Source: Spirochaetota bacterium
GTDB lineage: Bacteria; Spirochaetota; UBA4802; JAFGJZ01
Direction of reading: 5' to 3'
Length of the DNA stretch: 64,000 nt
Assembly (NCBI GenBank): GCA_029554345.1
Contig: JAKPJF010000002.1
Location: 1-64,000, forward strand
A program made the position numbers and the translations under genes. A model generated the notes under the pieces. The model was not told the DNA's origin, ran no database searches, and saw nothing but the letters and a program-made list of their open reading frames with translations. Within the stretch, counting starts at the first letter, position 1; each line of letters starts with the position of its first letter. Of the stretch, positions 7,807 to 15,608 are shown one piece after another.

Positions 7807-8873
7807 TGAAAATAATCACAGGCATGAGCGGCGGCGTTGATTCCTCAGCCGCTGCTCTTATTCTTAAACTACAGGGACATGATGTAACCGGTATAACAAT
7901 GTCGGTATGGAAAGAAAACGGCATTACCGAATGTAAAAAAAACGCCTGTTACGGTCCTGACGAAAAAGAGGATATTGAAGAAGCCGCTAATATATGCGAA
8001 TCAATCGGAATTCCTCACATTGTATTCGATTGCGCAGATGAATACGAAAATAAAGTTCTCAGTTATTTCAGGAGCGAGTATTTATCCGGGAAAACTCCTA
8101 ATCCGTGCGTTATCTGCAATCCGCTTTTGAAATTCGGAACACTAATCAGTTATGCGGAAAAGAGCGGACTTCAGTTTGAAGCTTTTGCGACAGGTCATTA
8201 TGCCCGGACTTCTTATGATGAAAAATCAAAACGTCATATTCTCAAAAAAGGAAAAGATAAAAGAAAAGATCAGTCTTATTTTTTGTACAGACTCAGCCAG
8301 AATCAGATTAAAAATTCAATTTTTCCGCTCGGCGAAATGGAGAAAAATGATATCCGCGAATTGTGCCGGACTCATAATCTCTCAGTTTCAGAAAAAAAGG
8401 AAAGCCAGGATTTCTATTCCGGCGATTATAGAGAATTGCTTGGTAAAAATTCTGATTCGGGAGAAATAATAACATTAAGCGGAGAAATAATAGGAAAGCA
8501 TAACGGTTTATGGAATTTTACCCCCGGACAAAGACGGGGTCTTGGAATATCTTCAGAAAAACCGCTATATGTTATAAAACTTGATGCATTAAAAAACCAG
8601 GTTATTGTCGGCCGAAAAACAGAAACTTTACAGGACAGTTTTTTCATTGAATCCCCAAACTGGATATCTATTGACAACCCCTCTGCAAACTTTTTCGCAG
8701 AAATAAAAGTGCGTCATGGATCTGAATTAATTGAAGGAACCGTGGAGCCTGACACTGAGAACAGATATCACGTCAAATTAAAGTCTCCTGCCGGACAGAT
8801 AGCACCGGGACAATCAGCCGTATTTTACGACGGCGATAATGTGATCGGCGGCGGAATAATAGTAAAAGAATAG
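7806..8873 (+). CDS. MnmA/TrmU-like tRNA 2-thiouridylase, variant lacking the usual second catalytic cysteine
   Basis: A 355-residue protein with the PP-loop GMSGGVDSS at 6-14, N-type ATPase fold, the TPNPCVICN motif (about 98-106) that carries the first catalytic cysteine and a CxxC, and the C-terminal barrel of MnmA. Canonical MnmA has a second catalytic cysteine in a GICF context after ESQ; here the matching segment reads ESQDFYSGDYREL with no cysteine. An extra cysteine pair, CKKNACYGPDE, appears near residue 40. It may be a related thiolase that uses another sulfur carrier or an Fe-S cluster. GTG start overlaps the cysK stop, tying its sulfur supply to cysteine synthesis. Confidence 0.8.
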   Translation: MKIITGMSGGVDSSAAALILKLQGHDVTGITMSVWKENGITECKKNACYGPDEKEDIEEAANICESIGIPHIVFDCADEYENKVLSYFRSEYLSGKTPNPCVICNPLLKFGTLISYAEKSGLQFEAFATGHYARTSYDEKSKRHILKKGKDKRKDQSYFLYRLSQNQIKNSIFPLGEMEKNDIRELCRTHNLSVSEKKESQDFYSGDYRELLGKNSDSGEIITLSGEIIGKHNGLWNFTPGQRRGLGISSEKPLYVIKLDALKNQVIVGRKTETLQDSFFIESPNWISIDNPSANFFAEIKVRHGSELIEGTVEPDTENRYHVKLKSPAGQIAPGQSAVFYDGDNVIGGGIIVKE

Positions 8874-8928
8874 TATTGACATAATATTTCAATAATAAAA
8901 AAATCAGATTCTCCGGAGGAAAATCAGA

Positions 8929-9366
8929 ATGAAACTGTCCACCCGTTCAAGATACGGAGTCAGGCTTTTAACAGAACTGGCTCTCGAATATCAAAAAGGT
9001 CCTGTTCAGCTTGGAATCATTTCCAAAAGAGAAGGTATCTCCGAAAAATATCTCGGACAGCTGATAATTCAGATGAAAGGTACCGGGTTCATAACTTCTT
9101 CACGAGGCAAAAACGGCGGTTACATGCTCGCCAAAAAGCCAAAGGACATTACTCTGAGGGAGATTGTTGAAAAACTTGAAGGAGACATCTGTCTCGTCGA
9201 CTGCACAAAGGACAATACAGAATGCGACAGGTCAACATTCTGCATAACACGAGAAATTTGGAAAAAACTTTCCGACGATATGGCTTCTTCTCTTGAAAAA
9301 ATAAATCTTCAGACTCTAGTTGACAGAATAAGAAAATCTAAAAATTATCCGGAATATCAGATATAA
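8929..9366 (+). CDS. Rrf2-family transcriptional regulator with four-cysteine cluster
   Basis: A 145-residue Rrf2 protein: winged helix beginning MKLSTRSRYGVRLLTELAL, the recognition segment ISEKYLGQLIIQMKGTGFI, the wing RGKNGGYML, and a loop with C92, C96, C103 and C110 (CLVDCTKDNTEC...FC) where IscR/NsrR-type members bind an Fe-S cluster. Relatives include CymR, which controls cysteine metabolism, and IscR. GGAGG precedes the ATG. Two ATAGTA half-sites (8859-8864 and 8870-8875) lie just upstream of a TTGACA (8876-8881), hinting at autoregulation and at the identity of the protein that binds the metY and cysK dyads. That link is inferred. Confidence 0.88.
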   Translation: MKLSTRSRYGVRLLTELALEYQKGPVQLGIISKREGISEKYLGQLIIQMKGTGFITSSRGKNGGYMLAKKPKDITLREIVEKLEGDICLVDCTKDNTECDRSTFCITREIWKKLSDDMASSLEKINLQTLVDRIRKSKNYPEYQI

Positions 9367-9380
9367 TAGACGGTAAACAC

Positions 9381-10295
9381 ATGAAAATCAGCGAAGTTCA
9401 GGAAAAAATATTAAAACTTAAAAAAGAACAGGATATATGTATCCTCGCACACAGCTATCAGTCCCGTGAAATAGTAGAAATAGCCGATTATACCGGCGAC
9501 TCGTTTCAGCTGAGTCTGATGGCTCAAAAAACACCGCAAAAAAAAGTAATCATGTGCGGCGTCAGATTCATGGCAGAAACAGTTAAAATATTATCACCTG
9601 AGAAAACAGTCATTCTTGCTAATCCGGAAGCTGGCTGCCCGATGGCAGAACAGATGGACAAACAGATGATTGAAAGCATCAAGAAGGATTTCCCGGACTA
9701 TACAGTCGTCGCCTACATCAATACGACTGCCGAACTCAAAACAGTATGCGACGTCTGCGTTACTTCATCATCTGCTGTAAAAATAGTTAACGCGATTGAT
9801 AATAAAAACATTCTTTTCATTCCCGACTGCAATCTCGGCGACTATGTAGCGAAACAGGTCAAAGATAAAAATATCAAACTCCTGCATGGCGGATGTCCGA
9901 TACATGCCGGCATAAGCGTCAAAGAAGCAAAAGATGCAAAAGCAAAATATCCGGACGCTCTCCTTCTTGTCCATCCTGAGTGCATTCCCGGTGTAGTTGC
10001 CGAAGCAGATTACGTCGGTTCAACTTCAGGAATAATGGATTATGCTTCAAAAAGCGGCGCGAAAGAATTCATAATCGGAACAGAGATGAGTATCGCCGAA
10101 CATCTTCAGTATGCCCATCCTGAAAAAATATTCCACATTCTTTCCAAAAAACTTATCTGCGTTAACATGAAACTCACAAGTCTTATGGACGTTTTAAACA
10201 GTTTAAAAGGCGCCGGCGGAGAAGAAATTAATCTAGATGAAACTACAATTCGCGACGCAAGAAAATGCATCGATGAGATGATAAGACTCGGTTGA
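9381..10295 (+). CDS. nadA: Quinolinate synthase
   Basis: A 304-residue NadA of the compact type. It condenses iminoaspartate with dihydroxyacetone phosphate to quinolinate for NAD synthesis and needs a [4Fe-4S] cluster; the three ligand cysteines are visible in CGVRFMAET (about 53), HPEC (about 194) and KLICVNMK (about 258). The substrate-binding AHSYQ near residue 25 is also kept. It follows the Rrf2 gene by 14 nt and may be co-transcribed. No nadB or nadC is adjacent, which is unusual. The ribosome site before the ATG is weak. Confidence 0.93.
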   Translation: MKISEVQEKILKLKKEQDICILAHSYQSREIVEIADYTGDSFQLSLMAQKTPQKKVIMCGVRFMAETVKILSPEKTVILANPEAGCPMAEQMDKQMIESIKKDFPDYTVVAYINTTAELKTVCDVCVTSSSAVKIVNAIDNKNILFIPDCNLGDYVAKQVKDKNIKLLHGGCPIHAGISVKEAKDAKAKYPDALLLVHPECIPGVVAEADYVGSTSGIMDYASKSGAKEFIIGTEMSIAEHLQYAHPEKIFHILSKKLICVNMKLTSLMDVLNSLKGAGGEEINLDETTIRDARKCIDEMIRLG

Positions 10296-10310
10296 TGACA
10301 TTATAAAATA

Positions 10311-10371
10311 TTGACAATTAAGGCCCCATGCGCTTTAATTGTCTTATCCGAGGAAATGATGCGTCGTTTCC
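10311..10371 (+). promoter_or_regulatory. Promoter, operator dyad and leader hairpin of the hyd operon
   Basis: TTGACA (10311-10316), a 17-bp spacer and TTTAAT (10334-10339) make a strong promoter. A perfect 9-bp inverted repeat GACAATTAA/TTAATTGTC (10313-10321 and 10335-10343) covers both promoter boxes, an arrangement expected for a repressor site. In the leader, GGAAATGA/TCGTTTCC (10352-10371) forms an 8-bp hairpin with one wobble pair and a TGCG loop. The repressor is unknown; the TM1266-like first gene and the Rrf2 protein are candidates. Confidence 0.6.
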
Positions 10372-10407
10372 GAAGATTCACAACACTTCCAATCCGGAGG
10401 ATTTCTG

Positions 10408-10680
10408 ATGGAGAAGAGAATCGGTTCAGTCGCGATAGTCGTGACTGACAATATCAACATTTCACGCCTCAATTCCGTTTTATCCGAACATGCCGATATA
10501 ATAATCGGACGCATGGGAATTCCGCGCAGGGAAAAATCTCTACACATAATTTCACTAATCGTTGAAGGCGATACTGATCAGATAGGCTCACTGACAGGAA
10601 AAATCGGAAGACTCCCCGGAATAGAAGTGAAATCCGTTTTAACGAAATACAAAGAGGATGAAAATGACACAATCAGCTGA
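10408..10680 (+). CDS. TM1266-type [FeFe]-hydrogenase system regulator (ACT-like)
   Basis: A 90-residue small protein with an ACT/ferredoxin-like fold: GSVAIVVTDNINISRLNSVLSEHADIIIGRMGIP, then SLHIISLIVEGDTDQIGSLTGKIGRLPGIEVKSV. This matches the iron-only hydrogenase system regulator family named after TM1266, which is almost always found with hydE/F/G. It is likely a ligand sensor, although direct DNA binding has not been shown in general. GGAGG precedes the ATG. The reading frame overlaps hydG by 17 bp. It is the first gene of the maturation operon. Confidence 0.85.
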   Translation: MEKRIGSVAIVVTDNINISRLNSVLSEHADIIIGRMGIPRREKSLHIISLIVEGDTDQIGSLTGKIGRLPGIEVKSVLTKYKEDENDTIS

Positions 10681-12049
10681 AAAAAATTTTATCGACAGGG
10701 AAAAACTTTACGCCCTTTCGGAAGTAAAATATACAGATTCAGAAATCGACTCTATTTTAAACAAGGCTCTAAAACTCAAGGGAATTTCAGTCGAAGAAGC
10801 AGGCAAGCTTATCAATGTAACTGACAGCAGCAACATGACTAAAATCATGAGCGCCGCCGGCAAAGTCAAGGAACTCATCTATGGAAGACGACTCGTTCTC
10901 TTCGCTCCTCTTTATGTAGGAAACAAATGTTCAAACAACTGTCTTTACTGTGCATTCAGAAAAGATAATAAAGATATCAAGCGGATTGTTCTTTCTGAAA
11001 GTGAAATAATAAAAGAAACTGAACTTCTTCTGAAGGAAGGACACAAACGCGTTCTTCTAATCGGAGGTGAAGCCGGAGAAACCCGGCCTGGCTATTACAT
11101 CGATGCCATGCGTGCGATTTATTCCGCAAAATATGACAAACATACCGTACGCCGCGTTAATGTTGAAATCGCACCGATGGAAGTCGCTGAATTCGAAAAA
11201 TTTGCAAAAGAAAAGATCGGAACTTATATCTGCTTCCAGGAAACATATGATGAAGTCGTTTACAAGGAAGTTCATCCTTCAGGCAAAAAGAAAGATTTCA
11301 ACTGGCGTCTTTACGTCATGGACCGCGCGCTTCAGGGCGGGCTTAACGATGTTGGAATCGGTGCACTATTCGGTCTCGCGGATTACCGTTTTGAAACCCT
11401 TGCCCTTCTCACTCATGCGAATCATCTCGATGAAACATTCGGAGTCGGCCCTCATACCGTAAGCGTTCCGAGAATAGAACCTGCAACAAATGCTCCTCTC
11501 TCTTATCAGGTTCCTCATCCTGTAAGTGATGAAAATTTCAAGAAAATTGTAGCTGTCATACGGCTCGCGCTTCCTTATACGGGAATCATTTTAAGCACAC
11601 GTGAAAACGAAACTATCCGCAAGGATCTATTTCATTACGGTATCAGTCAGATAAGTGCCGGAAGCAGGACTAACCCTGGCGGTTATTCCGACAACAGTTC
11701 GGAAGCACAGTTCTCTCTCGGAGATCACCGCTCGCTTGATGAAGTCATTTCATCATTAATCGATGACGGTTACATTCCTTCATTCTGCACGGGATGCTAC
11801 AGAAAAGGACGCGTCGGAAAAGATTTTATGGATATCGCAAAACCGGGACTCATCCACAAATTCTGTATGCCGAACGGTCTTTTTACTTTCAAGGAATATC
11901 TTGAGGATTTTGCTTCAGAAGAGACTAAAACAAAAGGAGAAAAACTTTTAACTAAACTCATCTACGAAATTGAAGATGCCAAGGTAAAGGCGAAATCCGA
12001 ATCAGTCATATCACAAATATCAAACGGCGAGAGGGATATTTATCTTTGA
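10664..12049 (+). CDS. hydG: [FeFe]-hydrogenase maturase HydG (radical SAM tyrosine lyase)
   Basis: A 461-residue radical SAM enzyme that splits tyrosine to give the CO and CN- ligands of the H-cluster. The SAM cluster motif is C89-SNN-C93-LY-C96. The C-terminal auxiliary-cluster motif is CTGC followed 22 residues later by Cys (CX2CX22C), which separates HydG from ThiH. The start at 10664 is chosen because AGAGG lies 7 nt before it; an ATG at 10658 is too close. The stop TGA overlaps the TTG start of hydE. Cytoplasmic; works with HydE and HydF. Confidence 0.95.
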   Translation: MTQSAEKNFIDREKLYALSEVKYTDSEIDSILNKALKLKGISVEEAGKLINVTDSSNMTKIMSAAGKVKELIYGRRLVLFAPLYVGNKCSNNCLYCAFRKDNKDIKRIVLSESEIIKETELLLKEGHKRVLLIGGEAGETRPGYYIDAMRAIYSAKYDKHTVRRVNVEIAPMEVAEFEKFAKEKIGTYICFQETYDEVVYKEVHPSGKKKDFNWRLYVMDRALQGGLNDVGIGALFGLADYRFETLALLTHANHLDETFGVGPHTVSVPRIEPATNAPLSYQVPHPVSDENFKKIVAVIRLALPYTGIILSTRENETIRKDLFHYGISQISAGSRTNPGGYSDNSSEAQFSLGDHRSLDEVISSLIDDGYIPSFCTGCYRKGRVGKDFMDIAKPGLIHKFCMPNGLFTFKEYLEDFASEETKTKGEKLLTKLIYEIEDAKVKAKSESVISQISNGERDIYL

Positions 12050-13053
12050 TTAACAATGATAAAAATTACAGAAAACTTTTTCTGGAAGATAAAGAGAGTC
12101 TGATAAAAGAAGCGGATAACATCTGCCGCAGTATTCACGGTAACCGCGTGTATGTGCGGGGACTTATTGAGTTCTCAAATCACTGCTCGATGAACTGTGA
12201 TTATTGCGGAATACGCCGCGGTAATTCAAATGTTCACCGTTACCGGATGCTGCCCGAAGAGATTATTGAAACTGCCGTGAACGCTTTCAAGCGCGGAATA
12301 AAGACATTTGTCCTTCAGGGCGGAGAAGACTCTTCTTTTAACGATGATGTTCTCTGCAAGATAATCAGCTCTATCAAAAATCAGACCAGCGGTGAAGCGG
12401 CTCTCACTCTTTCAGTCGGAATCAGACCGCGAGAAAGCTATAAGAAACTCAAAGATGCCGGAGCCGATAGATACCTGATACGCTTTGAAACCTCCGACGA
12501 AATCATATACGCAAATCTTAAGTCAGGTCAGAAACTCGAAACAAGACTTAACGCGATCCGCACTATAAAAGAACTAGGCTATGAAACAGGTTCGGGATTC
12601 ATGGTAAACCTTCCCGGCGAAACGGATGAAACAGTAATCAGAAACTGCGAGCTCTGCCGCGAGCTCGCTCTTGATATGGTTGGAATCGGCCCGTTCATTC
12701 CGCATCCTGAAACTCCTCTTGCACAGGCTGATAAAAAAGGAATCGAGACTGCGGTAAAAGCAGTGGCACTGACGCGCATTCTTCTGCCATACGCGCATAT
12801 TCCGGCAACAACGGCAGCAGCTACAATCGAACCTATGGGACGCGAAATGATGTTTTCAGCGGGCGCAAATGTCGTGATGCCGAACATAACTCCTGAAAAA
12901 TATAAAAAGGATTATCTTTTATATCCTGACAAGATATGCCTTGATGAAGATTACATCAAATGCCTAGGGTGTCTTTCTGGACGTGCTGAATATGCCGGAA
13001 AAACAATCGACATGTCAATTGCAAGCGCATTGACTAAAACGGATAATCATTGA
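12046..13053 (+). CDS. hydE: [FeFe]-hydrogenase maturase HydE (radical SAM)
   Basis: A 335-residue radical SAM protein with CSMNCDYC (CX3CX2C, about residues 46-53), the FVLQGGEDS strand and the GFMVNLPGETDE segment typical of HydE/BioB-like barrels. HydE converts the HydG-made iron synthon towards the diiron subcluster. The only reasonable start is a TTG at 12046, because the next Met lies inside the cluster motif; it overlaps the hydG stop. It ends in CLGCLSGR, a second cysteine group seen in many HydE proteins. The stop overlaps the next gene (TGATG). Confidence 0.94.
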   Translation: MINNDKNYRKLFLEDKESLIKEADNICRSIHGNRVYVRGLIEFSNHCSMNCDYCGIRRGNSNVHRYRMLPEEIIETAVNAFKRGIKTFVLQGGEDSSFNDDVLCKIISSIKNQTSGEAALTLSVGIRPRESYKKLKDAGADRYLIRFETSDEIIYANLKSGQKLETRLNAIRTIKELGYETGSGFMVNLPGETDETVIRNCELCRELALDMVGIGPFIPHPETPLAQADKKGIETAVKAVALTRILLPYAHIPATTAAATIEPMGREMMFSAGANVVMPNITPEKYKKDYLLYPDKICLDEDYIKCLGCLSGRAEYAGKTIDMSIASALTKTDNH

Positions 13054-14387
13054 TGAAGTACTACTCGCATGAAACGGAAAAAGCGGCGGCTAATTTCGGT
13101 ATCGGTTTAACTGATCCGGTTTTAATCAAGTCATATGCTAAGGTCAAACATGCCTCGCTTTCAGCCGTGCAAAAATGCGAAAAAAGATTTTCGGCTGATG
13201 AATTTTCTTCACTAACTGAAGCTATACTGGAAATTGAATCTGGAATGATGGATGATTCATTTATTCTTGCGCTCGAACAAGGCGGCGCCGGGACAAGCAT
13301 CAACATGAACATCAACGAAGTCATCGCTTCCCGCGCATCAGAAATTCTTCTGCAAAAATATAATACCGAAAAAACATTTCATTACATCGACGACATCAAC
13401 AGATTCCAGTCAACAAACGACACCTTCCCTACAGCAGTAACGATTGCCGTCCTCGAAAAACTTACGAACATGGAAAGCAAAGTAATTTCATTTCAGCATG
13501 CGCTTAAAGATTTTGAAAACAAGTATCATGACGTATTATTGACCGGAAGAACAGAACTCCAAAATGCGCTTCCTGTATTTCTTTCTCAAATCACTGCTTC
13601 GTGGACGGGACCGATCGAACGCGACAGATGGAGAATACACAAGCTGAAAGAACGCTTGCGGACTGTTCCGCTCGGCGGAACCGCAATCGGCACGAGTTTT
13701 CCTGCGACCCGTGATTATATCTTTGAAGCAGAAAAATATCTGCGCGAATATACAGGACTCAATCTTTCAAGAAGCCAGAACTTTTCAGATGACATATCAA
13801 ATCATGATAAATTCGCCGAGTGCGCTTCCGTTATTAAAATTACCGCACAGAATGTTTACAGAATTTGCACAGATATATCGCTTTATACATCATCATTATG
13901 CGGTGAGATGATTCATCCCGAACTTCAGTTCGGTTCGACTATAATGGCTGCGAAAACAAATCCCGTAATCTGCGAATACGCATCCGGACTTGCGATAGAT
14001 ATTGAATTTGAATGCGACAAAGTTTCACGCTATTCAGAGCTTTCGGTTTTTCAGCTGAATGCATATCTGCCTTTCATTTATTCATCGCTTTCTAATGCTT
14101 TTGAAAAATCATCGAATGCTCTAACAGCACTCTCAGAAAAACTTCTTCCGAAACTCGAGATCAACAGAGAAAGAACCGGAGAAAACCTTTATTCGTCGGG
14201 AATAATGCTGAACCTCTTTCTTCCGTACACGGGATATGACAGAATAAAAGAACTCTATCATAAAGCAAAAAAAGCAAAGATAATAAATAGAGATTCTCTC
14301 ATCGATTTTCTAAAAAAAGAAGGTATTGATGAAACAATAATAAATGAAGCTCTGAATCCGAATAATTTTACAACTGCCAGGAAATAA
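13053..14387 (+). CDS. Aspartate ammonia-lyase-like protein in the hydrogenase maturation operon
   Basis: A 444-residue member of the aspartase/fumarase superfamily. Visible are GGAGTSINMNINEVIASRA, QSTNDTFPTAVTIA, TGRTELQNALPV, and the signature GSTIMAAKTNP (G-S-x2-M-x2-K-x-N), which contains the catalytic serine loop. Aspartase releases ammonia and fumarate from aspartate. Sitting between hydE and hydF, with one-base overlap to hydE and 3 nt before hydF, it very likely serves H-cluster assembly. An attractive inference is local ammonia supply for the bridging dithiomethylamine. Sequence is divergent from housekeeping AspA, so the substrate is not certain. Confidence 0.82.
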   Translation: MKYYSHETEKAAANFGIGLTDPVLIKSYAKVKHASLSAVQKCEKRFSADEFSSLTEAILEIESGMMDDSFILALEQGGAGTSINMNINEVIASRASEILLQKYNTEKTFHYIDDINRFQSTNDTFPTAVTIAVLEKLTNMESKVISFQHALKDFENKYHDVLLTGRTELQNALPVFLSQITASWTGPIERDRWRIHKLKERLRTVPLGGTAIGTSFPATRDYIFEAEKYLREYTGLNLSRSQNFSDDISNHDKFAECASVIKITAQNVYRICTDISLYTSSLCGEMIHPELQFGSTIMAAKTNPVICEYASGLAIDIEFECDKVSRYSELSVFQLNAYLPFIYSSLSNAFEKSSNALTALSEKLLPKLEINRERTGENLYSSGIMLNLFLPYTGYDRIKELYHKAKKAKIINRDSLIDFLKKEGIDETIINEALNPNNFTTARK

Positions 14388-14390
14388 TAA

Positions 14391-15608
14391 ATGAACACAC
14401 CTTCATCGGAACTTGTAAAAATTGTCATCGCCGGAATTGTGAATGCCGGAAAATCATCGCTCATAAACAGCATCTTTGAACGCGAAATTTCAATCGTAGC
14501 CCCGGTTGAAGGAACTACAACAGACGCCGTAACAAAACGCATAGAGCTCGCCGAAGCTGGCCCAGTAACAATAGTGGATACTGCAGGTCTTGATGATAAA
14601 ACCGAGTTAGGATCTCTCCGCATAAAGAAAACACTTCATGAAATCGAAACTGGCGACATCATCATACTCGCGACTCCTCTGAATAAAGCCCCTACAACAA
14701 CTGAAGATGAAATTTTATTAAATGCCGAAAGACAAAACAAACAAGTAATAATATGCGCAACATTCTCTGACTTAACTCATAATGAATCAAAAATAAAATG
14801 GCTTTCCGGAAAAAATCACATTAAAACAGATAATAAAGATAATTCTACAGCAGCCGGGATTAGAAAGAAACTAATCACTGCCGCCCAGAAAGCGGAAAAA
14901 GAAATAACACCGCTCGAAGGAATTGTCCGTGAAAATGACCATATACTTCTTGCCGTTCCGCTGGATCTAGCAGCTCCTAAAGGCAGACTCATTCTTCCTC
15001 AGGTTGAAACTATTCGCGATGCGCTTGACAGGGACTGTACAGTCAGCATCGCAAAAGACCGCGAACTCAGACAGATGTACGAGAATCTTGTCAACAAACC
15101 CGATCTCGTAATAACTGACAGCCAGACTTTCAGCAAAACTGCGGCAGATATTGATGCAAATCAAAAACTGACTTCATTTTCAATTCTATTTGCAAGAAAA
15201 AAAGGAGATCTTTCTCAATACCTGAAAGGCTTAGCAGCAATAACAAAAATTCAACCCAACTCAAAAGTAATGATCGTTGAATCATGTTCGCATCATAAAC
15301 AACCGGATGATATCGGCACGGTGAAAATTCCCCGGCTTTTCAGACAAATGATACAGTCCGACACCGAATTCATATTTACTCACGGACTTAAGGAATCTGA
15401 TGATTACACGGGGATTACGGCTGCAATAATCTGCGGAGGATGCATGCAGACAAGAAGACAGATGCTTTCGCATCTCAGACGTCTTGAAGAAAATAACATA
15501 CCAGTTACAAACTACGGCATTTTTCTTGCATATGTAAACGGACTTCTTCCGAGAGCAATCGAAGTTTTTTCTGATGAATACGAACTATATATGGAAACTA
15601 TGAAATAA
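14391..15608 (+). CDS. hydF: [FeFe]-hydrogenase maturation GTPase/scaffold HydF
   Basis: A 405-residue HydF with an N-terminal GTPase domain (P-loop GIVNAGKSSLIN at about 15-26, switch EGTTTD, G3 DTAGLDD), a dimerisation domain and a C-terminal cluster domain with CSHH (about 299-302) and CGGCM (about 352-356). HydF is the scaffold on which the 2Fe subcluster is finished before delivery to HydA. Family members usually read HCxxC; here the preceding residue is Ile (IICGGC), so one variable ligand is absent. Last gene of the operon, convergent with the sensor kinase. No hydA is present in this window. Confidence 0.93.
   Translation: MNTPSSELVKIVIAGIVNAGKSSLINSIFEREISIVAPVEGTTTDAVTKRIELAEAGPVTIVDTAGLDDKTELGSLRIKKTLHEIETGDIIILATPLNKAPTTTEDEILLNAERQNKQVIICATFSDLTHNESKIKWLSGKNHIKTDNKDNSTAAGIRKKLITAAQKAEKEITPLEGIVRENDHILLAVPLDLAAPKGRLILPQVETIRDALDRDCTVSIAKDRELRQMYENLVNKPDLVITDSQTFSKTAADIDANQKLTSFSILFARKKGDLSQYLKGLAAITKIQPNSKVMIVESCSHHKQPDDIGTVKIPRLFRQMIQSDTEFIFTHGLKESDDYTGITAAIICGGCMQTRRQMLSHLRRLEENNIPVTNYGIFLAYVNGLLPRAIEVFSDEYELYMETMK

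Noticed and set aside
10408-15608. A complete [FeFe]-hydrogenase locus
   Set aside because: Only regulator and maturation genes are present; no HydA-like structural protein is found in the window.
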